DNA of 64,000 bases from Saprospiraceae bacterium (GTDB lineage: Bacteria > Bacteroidota > Bacteroidia > Chitinophagales > Saprospiraceae): the NCBI GenBank assembly GCA_018057925.1, contig JAGPCT010000012.1, forward strand, positions 1-64,000, written 5' to 3'. Shown here one piece after another: positions 16,823-26,559 of this stretch (the first letter of the stretch is position 1; each line of letters starts with the position of its first letter). The notes beneath the pieces were generated by a model. That model was not told where the DNA came from. It saw nothing but the letters and a program-made list of their open reading frames with translations, and did no database searches. The position numbers were made by a program, and so were the translations under genes.

Positions 16823-19195
16823 TTAGATTTTAATAAACTTTGCGATATATTCTTTTTGATTGGATTTTATTCTAAGCAAATAATTTCCTGACAATAGGTC
16901 GTTGACGAGAATTTTTTCTGGTGTCATCTCTCCACGTTTTACGACAAATCCATCCATGTTCATTATGGTAAATTCACTTCCTTTTTCAATCTTTAAATCC
17001 AACAGTGATATGTAATCCGATACAGGATTGGGATAAATACCAATTTCATTTATTTGAGGATTCTTATAAAGTTCTAATTTATCCGGATATTGAAATTTCA
17101 TCAAAAACATATCAGTAATTCCGCCTCCATATTCAGTTTGAAATACATTGCCTATACTTAGGTTAACGGAACTTGTTTCTCCGGCCAATATGAGTGATTG
17201 ATCATCATTCTGTATGATTATAAATGCCCTATCATTACCTTTCTTTCCAAAATAGGAACCATACAATTTTTTTCCTTCCTGGTTATAAATTGAAACAACT
17301 GCATCAAATGGACCTCCTCCATAGGTTGTTTGAAAGCCATCTGATGTACTTATTTGTTCTACACTGCCGGTAGTCATACCCGATGTATAAATGTGACCAT
17401 ATTTGTCTGTTTGTAAGCCAAACATATATTCGTTTTCAAATCCCCCAATATAGGTGCCCCATAATTGTTTACCTGTTTCATCAAACTTCACTAAGAAACC
17501 ATCATCTTGACCTCCAATTGAAGGCTGATCTGTACCGAAAGTGGCAATTTTTGCATTACTGGAGGTAGTTCCTACACAATAAATAGAACCAATATTATCT
17601 GTTATTAGATTGTTTATTTCATCATATCCATTTTGTCCAAAGTATGTGCCCCATACCCTTTGACCCGAGCTAGTCATTTTGGCAAGGAATCCGTCATTGC
17701 CGTTTCCTTTTGATACTTGATGTGAACCATTCGTTGCTATTCTGGAAGTGCTTTCTGTTCCTCCTCCAAAATATACAAATTCTTTTTCTGTTTGGGGCTG
17801 GGTAGGGTATTCCAAATTTGAACCACCATAATATGTTCCCCAAATACGATGCCCGGAAGTATCAAATTTAATAAGGCAGACATCAATATCACCACCTAAA
17901 ATTTCCTGATGAGCATCTACTGTTGCTATATTTTTTTGACTTGAAGTTATTGAACTAACATATATAGAATTGTCTTCAGAAACAGTAATATACGCAATCA
18001 CGAAATCCTGAATAGACGGCCAAGTACCATCCAAGCTATTTCCGCCATAAAATGTTGACCAAAGGAGCTGTCCATCATTAGAAAATTTGGCAAGGACAAT
18101 ATCAGACTGACCACCTCCATATTGAGTTTGGAAAGCACTATCGGTCGCTATGCCGGATGTACTATTGGTCGCGCCGGTGACATAAAGAAAGCCACTTTTG
18201 TCAACAGCTATTCCACTTAAGCCGTCAGTACCGTTTCCTCCAAAGTACGTAGCCCATATTCTTTGTCCGGAAGAATCCATGCATACAAGGATTCCATCCA
18301 TTGTACCTCCCTTATATTCCGGTGAGTGGCTTCCCGGTGACGCTATTCCGGAACTGCTTTCTGTACTTCCTACTAAATACATGTATCCGTTAGGTCCATT
18401 GATAATTGAAGACATCGTTTCAACTTTTGCTCCACCATAATATGTACACCAGGATATTTCAGGGTCAATAACAAATGATCCGGATGGTTTATCCACCAAA
18501 AATGAAACGATTCCATCATTCAGTTGAAATTGACTGGATATTTCTGCTTTAGACTTTAATTCATAAGTAAATGGATTGCCTTCTGTCAAAGTGCCAAGAG
18601 GGAAACTAATAGAAAGTTTTCCATCTTCACAAATATGGATACCTTCTGCCCCAATGTATTTTATTTTAATCTTTTCGACATCAGCATGCGGTTGTACAAT
18701 AAAGTCATATTTAATCCTTCCATCCACAGAATAAATTTTCCAATCGATTCCCTGATAAATATTTTTAATTAAAATGGTTGTAAAGGATCTTGCTCTTCTT
18801 CTTTCTGACAGTGAAGATGTATATACGTTTTCATAGTAGCTTTGTTCTTCCAACGGGATAATTTCTTTGGAATAGTTTGCGTCAATAAGCTTCATCTCTA
18901 TGGCATATTGGCGAGTCTTTGATGGTCTATACTGGCGACCTTTCATTGGAAGGAGTTTCATTTCAGAAGTTACATCTATTTCTTTTTGGTCAAAGAAATT
19001 ATAGCAAATGGCATCCGATTTGATGTCAATCCTCATGTTTCCGGCTTGAAGCGTGTATAATACATCTTTAACAATGGTTCCGTTGGAATATTTAATTCTA
19101 CCTATGTTTTCGACGAAAGCAGGTGTGTTGGCATCATTTCCCAAGACGTTGGATTGGAGGAAAATTACAATCATTAAAAGTAATAAGTTTCTCAT
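16823..19195 (-). CDS. Secreted SBBP-repeat beta-propeller protein with T9SS sorting domain
   Basis: A 790-residue exported protein. Residues 1-19 are a signal peptide. The next 230 residues resemble the N-terminal domain common in Bacteroidota SBBP proteins (opening FVENIGRIKYSNG). About seven SBBP repeats fill roughly 250-690; each has the pattern WxTYxGGxxxD, then YVTGxTxSxxGIAT, then a Gly-rich YGGGxxDxxLxKF. They should fold as a beta-propeller. The last 75 residues (IGIYPNPVSDYISLL to IAKFIKI) are a type A T9SS C-terminal domain. The protein is probably displayed on or released from the surface; ligand and role are unknown. The gene is monocistronic with its own terminator. Confidence 0.9.
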   Translation of the reverse strand: MRNLLLLMIVIFLQSNVLGNDANTPAFVENIGRIKYSNGTIVKDVLYTLQAGNMRIDIKSDAICYNFFDQKEIDVTSEMKLLPMKGRQYRPSKTRQYAIEMKLIDANYSKEIIPLEEQSYYENVYTSSLSERRRARSFTTILIKNIYQGIDWKIYSVDGRIKYDFIVQPHADVEKIKIKYIGAEGIHICEDGKLSISFPLGTLTEGNPFTYELKSKAEISSQFQLNDGIVSFLVDKPSGSFVIDPEISWCTYYGGAKVETMSSIINGPNGYMYLVGSTESSSGIASPGSHSPEYKGGTMDGILVCMDSSGQRIWATYFGGNGTDGLSGIAVDKSGFLYVTGATNSTSGIATDSAFQTQYGGGQSDIVLAKFSNDGQLLWSTFYGGNSLDGTWPSIQDFVIAYITVSEDNSIYVSSITSSQKNIATVDAHQEILGGDIDVCLIKFDTSGHRIWGTYYGGSNLEYPTQPQTEKEFVYFGGGTESTSRIATNGSHQVSKGNGNDGFLAKMTSSGQRVWGTYFGQNGYDEINNLITDNIGSIYCVGTTSSNAKIATFGTDQPSIGGQDDGFLVKFDETGKQLWGTYIGGFENEYMFGLQTDKYGHIYTSGMTTGSVEQISTSDGFQTTYGGGPFDAVVSIYNQEGKKLYGSYFGKKGNDRAFIIIQNDDQSLILAGETSSVNLSIGNVFQTEYGGGITDMFLMKFQYPDKLELYKNPQINEIGIYPNPVSDYISLLDLKIEKGSEFTIMNMDGFVVKRGEMTPEKILVNDLLSGNYLLRIKSNQKEYIAKFIKI

Positions 19196-19350
19196 GGTTT
19201 TAAATTTGAATGGAAGAATATTATTAGAAAAATTGAATTATACGCAGTTATTGTGTATTCAATTAATTAATATCAAACCATGTGAAATCTTAACAACAAC
19301 AGAGGAAGATAATGTAAAAAAAATAGGTTAACTGTATAAATTTCATCCGT

Positions 19351-19465
19351 TGAACCTAAATTCAGTATTAGTAAGCGCTGAATAGATATATGAGTCCTAC
19401 ATCTGGGTGTCCCTTATAATCAGCACTTTACGGTTTGGTGTAATCAAGAATACTGAATATGGGAT
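19351..19465. repeat. Probable worn family A element
   Basis: TGAACCTAAATTCAGTATTA at the left and TACTGAATATGGGATG at the right are inverted relatives of each other and of the family A ends. The middle keeps GAGTCCTACATCTGGGTGT and ATAATCAGCACTTTACGG, weakly like the family A interior. The rest of the gap 19196-19656 has no other clear feature apart from the rny terminator. Confidence 0.45.
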
Positions 19466-19484
19466 GAACGAAAGTTAGCTTTTT

Positions 19485-19549
19485 AAAAAAGAATAAAAAA
19501 ATCCACTTTAAAGGCAAAAGGTTTAAATCGTATTGACTTTAAAGTGGAT
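19485..19549 (-). terminator. Intrinsic terminator downstream of rny
   Basis: ATCCACTTTAAAG (19501-19513) is a perfect inverted copy of CTTTAAAGTGGAT (19537-19549). The A-rich run at 19485-19500 becomes a U tract on the minus-strand transcript. It lies about 110 bases after the rny stop codon. Confidence 0.75.
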
Positions 19550-19656
19550 GTAGGATTAAAATCAAGTTAAGGTTAGTCAATGATGATTTGGACTAAAATT
19601 AACATTGTTTTATTTAGAAAAATACATCGCCGATTTTCTAAAAGGTCGTTCAATCA

Positions 19657-21318
19657 TTAACGTGCGAAGTTGGTTGCTCGTTTTTCTCTGATGACGGTCA
19701 CTTTTATTTGTCCCGGATATTGCATTTCTGCTTGAATCTTTTGTGAAATCATAAAGGACAGGTCATCTACATATTGGTCGCTGACTTTTTCACTTTCAAC
19801 GATAACGCGTAATTCACGGCCTGCCTGCATTGCGAAAGCTTTTTGTACGCCTTCATAAGACATAGCCAATTCTTCTAATTCACCTATTCGCTTCATATAG
19901 CTTTCGAGTATTTCCCGACGAGCACCCGGACGAGCGCCGGATATAGCATCACAAGCCTGAATAATAGGGGAGATGATATTGTCCATTTCGATTTCGTCGT
20001 GGTGGGCGCCGATAGCATTGATAACGTCTTTAGATTCGCCATGTTTTTCGGCAATTTTCATGCCTAAGATAGCATGAGACAATTCACTTTCTTCTTCGGC
20101 GACTTTTCCTATATCGTGTAATAAACCGGCGCGTTTTGCGAGTTTGATTTGTTTGGTATTGAGTCCTAGTTCACTAGACATGATAGAGCATAGATTACTT
20201 GTTTCAATGGAGTGTTTCAAGAGATTTTGACCATAGGAAGAGCGGAATCTCATACGTCCGACCATTTTTATGAGGTAAGGATCCAATCCATGGATATCAA
20301 GATCAATGACTGTTCTTTCACCTATTTCGATGATTTGTTCTTCGATTTGTTTTTTAGTTTTAGCCACGACTTCTTCGATGCGTGCCGGGTGGATACGACC
20401 GTCGGTCACTAGTTTTTTGAGTGAGAGGCGGGCTATTTCTCTACGAATAGGGTCGAAGCTTGAAATAACGATGGCTTCTGGGGTATCATCTACGACTATT
20501 TCGACGCCTGTTGCGGCTTCGATAGCGCGAATATTGCGACCTTCTCGACCGATGATTTGACCTTTGATATCATCTGATTCCAGATTAAAGACCGTAACGG
20601 TATTTTCAATCGTAATTTCTGCACCCATTCGTTGGATAGACTGGATGATAATTTTGCGGGCTTCTTTATTTGCGGTCTGTTTTGCTTGTTCGATGGTTTC
20701 TTTGATGAGAGACATAGCATCGTTTTCCGCTTTAGCAGTCATGGCTTGAACAAGTTGTTCTTTGGCTTCTTGCTGGCTTAGTTTCGAGATGCTCTCAAGC
20801 TGTTTGATATGGGCATCGTGAGCTGTTTCAAGTTCTTCTTTCCTACGAGCAACAATTTTAAGTTGGGTATCTAAGTTTTCACGAATTGCTTTGATTTCGC
20901 CTTCTCGTGATTCGACGCTTTCTTTTTGTTGTTTCAGGTTATTTAGGGATTGTTTCAGGTCGGTTTCCTTTTTTACAACATCAATTTCCCGTTCTTTGAG
21001 CTTGGAATAGAATTTATCTTTTTCAGTTTCAAACTGAGATTTCAGTCTTTCGAAATTTTCCTTGGCTTCTGAGATTTTTTGTTGTTTTCTTTTTTCATTT
21101 TCCCTTTCGGCCTTGCTAATAATTTTTTCAGCGGCTATTTCTGCTTCATCGGTCAATCTTTTTGCGGTAAGTCGAGCTTCTTGAATTTGGAGATCTGCTT
21201 TGGCGTTCATCTCGTCAATTTGTCCTTGGGCTTTGCGCTTTAAGAAGACATTTGATACAACAAACCCAATAATTGCACTTACAATTATCGCTCCAATAGA
21301 TAATATACTAACATCCAT
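19657..21318 (-). CDS. rny: Ribonuclease Y
   Basis: A 553-residue membrane-anchored endoribonuclease that starts decay of many mRNAs. Residues 5-24 are the membrane segment. A long Glu/Lys-rich coiled coil covers about 30-200, the KH domain about 240-310 ([20 protein letters not shown]) and the HD domain about 360-460, with the catalytic LLHDIGKV motif. The family C-terminal domain follows ([23 protein letters not shown]). Length and order are normal. It is the last gene of the block pheT - coiled coil - zapA - rny, 96 bases after zapA. Confidence 0.95.
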   Translation of the reverse strand: MDVSILSIGAIIVSAIIGFVVSNVFLKRKAQGQIDEMNAKADLQIQEARLTAKRLTDEAEIAAEKIISKAERENEKRKQQKISEAKENFERLKSQFETEKDKFYSKLKEREIDVVKKETDLKQSLNNLKQQKESVESREGEIKAIRENLDTQLKIVARRKEELETAHDAHIKQLESISKLSQQEAKEQLVQAMTAKAENDAMSLIKETIEQAKQTANKEARKIIIQSIQRMGAEITIENTVTVFNLESDDIKGQIIGREGRNIRAIEAATGVEIVVDDTPEAIVISSFDPIRREIARLSLKKLVTDGRIHPARIEEVVAKTKKQIEEQIIEIGERTVIDLDIHGLDPYLIKMVGRMRFRSSYGQNLLKHSIETSNLCSIMSSELGLNTKQIKLAKRAGLLHDIGKVAEEESELSHAILGMKIAEKHGESKDVINAIGAHHDEIEMDNIISPIIQACDAISGARPGARREILESYMKRIGELEELAMSYEGVQKAFAMQAGRELRVIVESEKVSDQYVDDLSFMISQKIQAEMQYPGQIKVTVIREKRATNFAR

Positions 21319-21414
21319 AACATTGAATTTGAAAGATTAAAGAATGCATAGATTACAATAATCTTTGGTTTATAATGAAATAAAGAGTTAGGATGGTGTG
21401 GGTATAGAAAGGAT

Positions 21415-21705
21415 TTATTTGAGTAAATTGTCCAGATAACTATCTACTTCATTCAATTTTTGCATTAATTTAGCATCACTCATTGACTTTTCAGCTTGAT
21501 ATCTTTCTATGGCATAAGAAAGAATTGCCATAGCTATCCAGTCTTGTTTTTCCCTATTGGGATACGCTTCTTGATATTCTCTGATCCGTTTGTTGACCTC
21601 GTCAGCTATAGCCATAATGACTTCGTCTTCACCTTCTTTAATCTTCAAAGGATAGCCTCTGCCGGCGATTATCACAGAAATCTGTTTATTTTCTTCGGCT
21701 GCCAT
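21415..21705 (-). CDS. zapA: Cell division protein ZapA
   Basis: A 96-residue ZapA-type protein, which binds FtsZ and bundles its filaments at midcell. The N-terminal beta part (KQISVIIAGRGYPLKIKEGE) and the long C-terminal coiled coil with KQDWIAMAILSYAIE are typical. It starts 3 bases after the stop of the upstream coiled-coil gene. FtsZ itself is encoded about 35 kb away in this window (55843-57258). Confidence 0.88.
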   Translation of the reverse strand: MAAEENKQISVIIAGRGYPLKIKEGEDEVIMAIADEVNKRIREYQEAYPNREKQDWIAMAILSYAIERYQAEKSMSDAKLMQKLNEVDSYLDNLLK

Positions 21706-21708
21706 TTG

Positions 21709-22008
21709 TTATAGGTTTGCTAAAATTTCTATACAAGTTTCAATCTCCTTAATATACTGATCTATCTTTTTCTTTACTGCTTCAGTATCTTGCACGCTTG
21801 CATGAACTTCAATCAGCTCTTTGCTTGTTTCAGATAGACTTTGCCCCACTATTTCCAACTCTGCTTTATGTTTTCCGGCGCTTTGCTTAAGGTGGATATT
21901 CTCCTCCATCAGCATAGCGTTTTCTTTTTTTATTATTTCATACTTTTGCACAAGGGTCTTGAGCTTTGTATCAATCGATTCCAATCTTTCCCCAAATGTT
22001 GATATCAT
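21709..22008 (-). CDS. Small coiled-coil protein next to zapA
   Basis: A 99-residue protein that is almost entirely predicted alpha-helix with heptad spacing (residues 5-60 and 65-99) and no membrane segment. I do not recognise a named family. Small coiled-coil proteins directly upstream of zapA are usual in Bacteroidota, and its position 3 bases from zapA makes a division role likely. It is ZapB-like in general character, but I see no sequence match that would justify that name. Confidence 0.75.
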   Translation of the reverse strand: MISTFGERLESIDTKLKTLVQKYEIIKKENAMLMEENIHLKQSAGKHKAELEIVGQSLSETSKELIEVHASVQDTEAVKKKIDQYIKEIETCIEILANL

Positions 22009-22105
22009 TGTTCCCTATGAAAAATATAATTTGTTTTAATTGAAAGTTTAACCTTTAGTCGATTAAATATTTTTTAAAACAGTTAATAATTGACAAATTT
22101 ACTAT

Positions 22106-24544
22106 TTATTTTCTAATTATTGCGTTTACTTTTTCTTGAAGTGTCGTCATTATTTTTTGCATTAATCCATCAATCGTCTTATCGTCGAATGTTTTTTCCT
22201 GATTGATAAAATAAATGGCTATACTCAAGCTGCTTTTGCCTTCACCAAGTTGAGTATCATCTGTATATACATCAAATAGTTTAATGGCTGATACATAAGG
22301 ACTTGCCGACTTCTGTATCCATGTTTTTATTTGATCAAACAAAACATTGTTTTCTATAACGACGGCTAAATCCCTTCTAACAACCGGGAATTTGCTAAAT
22401 TCTTTGAAAGTTGTCGGCTTTTGATTCAAAGTGGATGTGACTTCATCCCAATAAATATGTGCAAATGGCATATCTCCTTTTATACCTGCTCTTTTCATTA
22501 TTGGTTTTTGGATATTTCCTATTACTGCCAACACCTTGGAGCCCAAGGTCAACTCTATGGCGTCACTAAACCGAATATCTTCGGATTGTTTTTCCTGAAA
22601 TTTCAGTATCCCAAGTCGATTGAAAAGGTGGATAACCGTGGACTTCAAGTAAAATGGACTGATTTTCTCGTTGGAAGAAGTAAGCCAAGATTCATCCCAC
22701 AAGTTGCCTATCCCAAATAATGAAATGAAGTTATTTTCGATATAGCTGCCATTTGATTTATTGTAAACGGTACCATATTCAAACATCTTGAAACTATGTT
22801 GCTGTCGTGACTGGTTGTACAAAACAATTTCAAGGGCAGTTGACAGTGGGTCTGGACGCATCAAATCTAATTGTACATTGGATGTGTTGTTGATGCGAAC
22901 ACCTTCAAAGTCGTTGTTACCCGTTACTTTGGCCCATTGTGTGCTGTTGATGATGGACAAGCCCATGGCTTCACTATATCCGGCATCGGCCAGATATTGA
23001 AGGCCGGTCTGGCGGGCTTCTGCGACTTCATTGCGAATTTTTTCCGGCATAGAAAAGGCGAACTTACCGGTTTCTTCGATGTTATTGAGTCCGTAAATAC
23101 GTACAATTTCCTCAATGATATCGGCTTGTCGAGTGACATCTGTCTTATAAGTTGGGACAGTAATTATCCAATTGTCAGCATCTATTTCTTCAATTTTCAT
23201 CATCAAAGCATTCAAGGTATTCTTGATTTCTTCATGACTCAGGTTTTTACCGATGTGTTCGCGCACTTTGGGTAAAGAAATATTTACCATAGCCGGTGGA
23301 ATTTTTCCCGGATATTGGTCAATAGGAGCAAAAGTATCCACAGCTCCTCCATATTGTGAAATCAACCAGGCTGCTCGCAATAAGCCTTCCAAACATTGAT
23401 TCGGATCAATACCTTTTTCAAAATGGAGGGCTGATTCTGTCCTTAAATTATGGCGTAATGATGATCGTCTGATGGAAGTCGCACTAAACCAAGCGGATTC
23501 AAGGAAAATATTTTTTGTTTCTGAAGTGACTCCCGAGCCAAGACCGCCATAGACACCTGCAATACACAGGGGTTGGTCATTGCCGTCACATATCATTAAG
23601 TCTTCATCACTCAACTTAATTTCTTTGTTGTCCAACGTTATGAATGGAGTGTCTTTAGCTACATTTTTTATTTTAATGTGGTTGGAAGCAATTTTATCTG
23701 CATCAAAGGCATGAAGCGGTTGACCCAATTCAAACATCACGTAATTGGTTATGTCCACGATGTTATTGACAGGTCTTTGACCGATGGCTTCTAATCTTTT
23801 AATAATCCATTCGGGCGAGGGCATAACTTGAATATTGCGTAGAAGGATTCCGGTATATCGCTTGCAAGATTGGGTATTTTCAATGGAGATTTTAAAATCG
23901 GAAGGTTTAAGAGACTGGGTATCTAATAGCCGGATTGGCTGTAAAGGTGATTGATACCCGTTGTGTAAATGGAGAGCTGCCCATAGGTCGCGCGCTGTAC
24001 CATAGTGTGAGTTGGCGTCAGCCCTATTGGGAGTTAAGCCTATTTCTATGACTTCGTCTGAAGTAATTTGAAAGAATTCTGAGGCCGGCATGCCTATTTC
24101 GGCATCTGCCGGTAAAATCATAATACCTTCGTGACTTTCTCCTATGCCGAGTTCATCCTCAGCACAAATCATACCTTGAGACAATTCACCTCTGACTTTA
24201 GATTCTTTTATGGTAAAGGATTTGCCCTCAGAGTCATACAATACCGTACCAATAGTCGCTACCAAGACTTTCTGTCCTGCGGCAACATTTGGCGCTCCAC
24301 ATACAATAGATAAAGGGCTTTGTCCTCCCACATCCACTGTAGTGAGAGATAGCCTATCGGCATTGGGATGTTGAGATTTGGTTAATATGTGACCTATAAC
24401 AACGCCTTTCAGCCCACCTTTTATGGATTCTACAGTGTGGACCCCTTCCACCTCTAAGCCTACGTCTGTCAGCCTTTCGGAGATTTCTTCTGTGGAGAAT
24501 TCGTGGGGCAATATTTCTTTTAGCCAGTTATGTGATATCTTCAT
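22106..24544 (-). CDS. pheT: Phenylalanine-tRNA ligase beta subunit
   Basis: An 812-residue subunit of the (alpha-beta)2 Phe-tRNA synthetase. The domains are in the usual order: N-terminal tRNA-binding OB fold (about 40-150, GHILTKSQHPNADRLSLTTV), B3/B4 editing region (about 210-390, with VNNIVDITNYVMFELGQPLH), B5 domain (about 400-475), the synthetase-like core, and the C-terminal anticodon-binding FDX-ACB domain (about 720-812, FPVVRRDLAVVIE). Length is normal. pheS is not adjacent; it lies outside the window. A TAnnTTTG box precedes it. A 97-base gap separates it from the coiled-coil gene. Confidence 0.95.
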   Translation of the reverse strand: MKISHNWLKEILPHEFSTEEISERLTDVGLEVEGVHTVESIKGGLKGVVIGHILTKSQHPNADRLSLTTVDVGGQSPLSIVCGAPNVAAGQKVLVATIGTVLYDSEGKSFTIKESKVRGELSQGMICAEDELGIGESHEGIMILPADAEIGMPASEFFQITSDEVIEIGLTPNRADANSHYGTARDLWAALHLHNGYQSPLQPIRLLDTQSLKPSDFKISIENTQSCKRYTGILLRNIQVMPSPEWIIKRLEAIGQRPVNNIVDITNYVMFELGQPLHAFDADKIASNHIKIKNVAKDTPFITLDNKEIKLSDEDLMICDGNDQPLCIAGVYGGLGSGVTSETKNIFLESAWFSATSIRRSSLRHNLRTESALHFEKGIDPNQCLEGLLRAAWLISQYGGAVDTFAPIDQYPGKIPPAMVNISLPKVREHIGKNLSHEEIKNTLNALMMKIEEIDADNWIITVPTYKTDVTRQADIIEEIVRIYGLNNIEETGKFAFSMPEKIRNEVAEARQTGLQYLADAGYSEAMGLSIINSTQWAKVTGNNDFEGVRINNTSNVQLDLMRPDPLSTALEIVLYNQSRQQHSFKMFEYGTVYNKSNGSYIENNFISLFGIGNLWDESWLTSSNEKISPFYLKSTVIHLFNRLGILKFQEKQSEDIRFSDAIELTLGSKVLAVIGNIQKPIMKRAGIKGDMPFAHIYWDEVTSTLNQKPTTFKEFSKFPVVRRDLAVVIENNVLFDQIKTWIQKSASPYVSAIKLFDVYTDDTQLGEGKSSLSIAIYFINQEKTFDDKTIDGLMQKIMTTLQEKVNAIIRK

Positions 24545-24561
24545 GCTTATAAAAAATTGGT

Positions 24562-24569
24562 CAAATATA
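24562..24569 (-). promoter_or_regulatory. Putative -7 box of the pheT block
   Basis: On the minus strand TATATTTG matches TAnnTTTG and ends 17 bases before the pheT ATG. No good TTG -33 element is found upstream, so support is moderate. Confidence 0.45.
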
Positions 24570-24806
24570 AGATAAAGTTACTACACGAAATTAAATTTTG
24601 TGTTGACGAGTAGATGAATGAAGGGTGCTCGGTTTATTTCTTGGCGAAATTCGATATGCTTGGAAATATATTATTTGATACACAATGCGATTGGTTAATT
24701 GAAGGAAATGAATTCTGATAAAAGGTTAAATAGTTTAGAATAATGGTAAAATGGCGATCTTTTCAATTCTTACATTGAAACGATAACAAAATTTTAACGT
24801 ACAATA

Positions 24807-24839
24807 TTTGGAAAATAGATGTACATACATGTATATTTG
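24807..24839 (+). promoter_or_regulatory. Promoter of marR with operator in the spacer
   Basis: TTTG (24807-24810), 21 bases, TATATTTG (24832-24839) is a near-consensus Bacteroidota promoter. The operator ATGTACATACATGTAT occupies 24819-24834, inside the spacer and the first bases of the -7 box, where a bound repressor would block RNA polymerase. Confidence 0.78.
24819..24834 (+). promoter_or_regulatory. MarR operator, upstream site
   Basis: ATGTACATACATGTAT, made of two overlapping palindromes (ATGTACAT and ATACATGTAT). The exact reverse complement occurs at 25312-25327 before the yceI-like gene. I find no third copy in the window. Confidence 0.75.
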
Positions 24840-24843
24840 CACT

Positions 24844-25296
24844 GTGAAATTAGAAGAAGCAATAAAGACAAAGAAATTTAGAAATGGGTGTCAGAAGGCA
24901 GCATTGAATATTCTTTATACAGCTTGGTGGTATAGATCACATATTAATAATGTGTTGAAGCCTTATGGTTTGACACCTGAACAGTACAATGTGCTTCGGA
25001 TATTAAAGGGTAGTTATCCTGGAATGATGTGTGTGAAGGATATTTCTTCAAGGATGATTGAAAAGAGTTCGAATGTCCCTCGGATAATTGATAGACTGGA
25101 AATCAAAAAGTTAATTCGGCGAAATAGGGGTGAAGATGATGGTCGTCAGACGATGATTGAACTTACCAAAGCGGGTATGGCTGTGTTGGTTGAGGCGAGT
25201 AAAGAAATGAATCAATGCGATGATCAACTCATTGGGTTGACTGAAACGGAGGCAGAACAACTCAATGTTATACTGGAAAAATTGAGGAATAGTTAA
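24844..25296 (+). CDS. MarR-family transcriptional regulator
   Basis: A 150-residue winged-helix regulator of the MarR family. The dimerisation helices are at the two ends, the helix-turn-helix lies at about 45-80 (TPEQYNVLRILKG, MCVKDISSRMIEKSSNVPRI) and the wing is at about 85-100 (RRNRGEDDGRQTMIELT). I choose the GTG at 24844 because the protein then opens VKLEEAIKTKKFRN, like its Bacteroidota relatives, and because the -7 box ends at 24839; the longer TTG start at 24808 would lie in the promoter. The transcript would be leaderless or nearly so. A YceI gene follows 77 bases downstream with a copy of the same operator, so this is probably an autorepressor controlling both genes. The inducer is unknown. 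Confidence 0.9.
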   Translation: MKLEEAIKTKKFRNGCQKAALNILYTAWWYRSHINNVLKPYGLTPEQYNVLRILKGSYPGMMCVKDISSRMIEKSSNVPRIIDRLEIKKLIRRNRGEDDGRQTMIELTKAGMAVLVEASKEMNQCDDQLIGLTETEAEQLNVILEKLRNS

Positions 25297-25311
25297 AAAA
25301 AATTTAAATAA

Positions 25312-25327
25312 ATACATGTATGTACAT
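25312..25327 (+). promoter_or_regulatory. MarR operator, site before yceI
   Basis: ATACATGTATGTACAT is identical, in inverted orientation, to the site in the marR promoter. It lies 47 bases before the ATG of the YceI gene and only 15 bases after the marR stop. A weak TAATATTT follows, so a separate promoter is possible. Confidence 0.72.
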
Positions 25328-25373
25328 GTAAAATAATATTTCAAAAAATTAATAAATAAAAAAAAGTTTAAAA

Positions 25374-25898
25374 ATGGCGAATTACAAAATTGATGCAGCA
25401 CACAGTGAGATTAAGTTTCAGGTTAGACACATGATGATTACAAATGTAACCGGTAACTTTTTACAATTTGATGCGACGATGGAAAGCGAAAAGTCTGATT
25501 TTAGTGATGCTAAGATTCAGTTTGAGGCGGATGTCAATAGTATTACGACAAATCAAGAGCAACGTGACAATCACTTGAAGAGTGTTGATTTCTTTGATGC
25601 GGCGAATCATCCGAAGTTGACTTTTGCTTCGACTAAAATTGAAAGTAAAGGAAGTAATGAGTTTTCACTTTATGGTGATATAACGATGCGCGGTGTTACA
25701 AAGCCGGTAGTTCTTAATGTTGAATATGGTGGAACGGCTACGGATGGTTACGGACAGGTGAAGTCTGGTTTTGAAATTTCCGGTAAAGTTAATAGAAAGG
25801 ATTTTGGATTAAATTGGAGTTCATTGACAGAAGCAGGTGGATTGGTAGTGAGTGATGATGTGAAATTAGTGTTGCAAGTTCAGATGATCAAGCAATAA
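25374..25898 (+). CDS. YceI family protein
   Basis: A 174-residue YceI-type lipocalin-like protein. The full domain is present: opening YKIDAAHSEIKFQVRHMMITN, then VTGNF, the NHLKSVDFFDAANHPKLTFAST core and the closing SGKVNRKDFGLNW. Family members bind polyisoprenoids or other amphiphiles and are often induced by stress; several are periplasmic. This one has no signal peptide and would stay in the cytoplasm unless exported another way. It sits downstream of marR with its own operator copy and ends in a strong terminator, so the two form a self-contained regulated unit. Confidence 0.92.
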   Translation: MANYKIDAAHSEIKFQVRHMMITNVTGNFLQFDATMESEKSDFSDAKIQFEADVNSITTNQEQRDNHLKSVDFFDAANHPKLTFASTKIESKGSNEFSLYGDITMRGVTKPVVLNVEYGGTATDGYGQVKSGFEISGKVNRKDFGLNWSSLTEAGGLVVSDDVKLVLQVQMIKQ

Positions 25899-25914
25899 CG
25901 GAGTATTCCAAATA

Positions 25915-25951
25915 AAAAGGGTGATATTGTTTAAATGTCACCCTTTTTTTT
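25915..25951 (+). terminator. Intrinsic terminator of the marR-yceI unit
   Basis: AAAAGGGTGA pairs with TCACCCTTTT around a 13-base loop, followed by eight T bases. It begins 17 bases after the yceI stop codon. Confidence 0.9.
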
Positions 25952-26249
25952 GTGTTAGGTGGAGAAAATTTTGGTTAACTTTTCCTACATTATGTATAAG
26001 ACAAATACTGAATTGATATACAACTTGGAATACCGATTGAATAAATGTAATATCTAAAGGTACAAGTATATACATTTTTATCACAACAGCATTTTAATTT
26101 TAAAGAAAGAAGATAAACTCTTTGGAAGGAATGACTTCATTATTTGGTTTTCCCACATTAAAGGAGTTATACGAAAAAGAAATATTTGCTAGACGGATTA
26201 CTTTTCGTAAAATTGTAGAAACTAAAGAATTTAGATTAATACATTTATT
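25952..26249. other. Non-coding gap with half of a hairpin element
   Basis: No gene is seen. GGAAGGAATGACTTCATT (26124-26141) and the following bases match the left arm of the hairpin at 37616-37679, but the right arm is missing here. AATACCGATTGAATAA near 26034 resembles one end of family B without the rest. The region looks like layered remnants of repeat elements. Confidence 0.5.
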
Positions 26250-26559
26250 GTAATTATTCTGATATATTGTTTGTAAAAATCTTTCATACTTTTTTAGACG
26301 AGCTTAATCCAAGTCCATTTTTTATCAAAATAAACCCGAAGGGTTGTCATCATTATAGAATAGATTCAATAACAGAAAGGGGAACCCGGAATGGGTTAAA
26401 TGATTATTCCATCTATTCGTCCCAGTTTTTTTGAACAGATATATTTTTTCTTGGTTTGTAATAATGTCATCCCTTCGGGATTTTGAAAATATTATGCTTC
26501 GTTTTCTATAAAAATATCATCCCTTCGGGATTATGCTGTCCAGAATGTTCATCCTTGTT
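26250..26559. repeat. Family C repeat, copy 1 (about 310 bp)
   Basis: Nearly the same sequence occurs at 37910-38219, with scattered substitutions and a few single-base indels. Landmarks are AACCCGAAGGGTTGTCAT, GGAACCCGGAATGGGT, then two copies of ATCATCCCTTCGGGAT-like sequence about 45 bases apart, in inverted orientation to the first. CCCGAAGGG/CCCTTCGGG units resemble REP/BIME palindromes. No ORF. It runs straight into a family A element. Confidence 0.78.

Noticed and set aside
21319-21414. 6S RNA between zapA and rny
   Set aside because: Such a location is known in other bacteria, but this gap is only 96 bases, A+T-rich and lacks a long hairpin with a central bubble.
22871-23275. 134-codon plus-strand ORF opposite pheT
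   Set aside because: Shadow of the conserved pheT reading frame.
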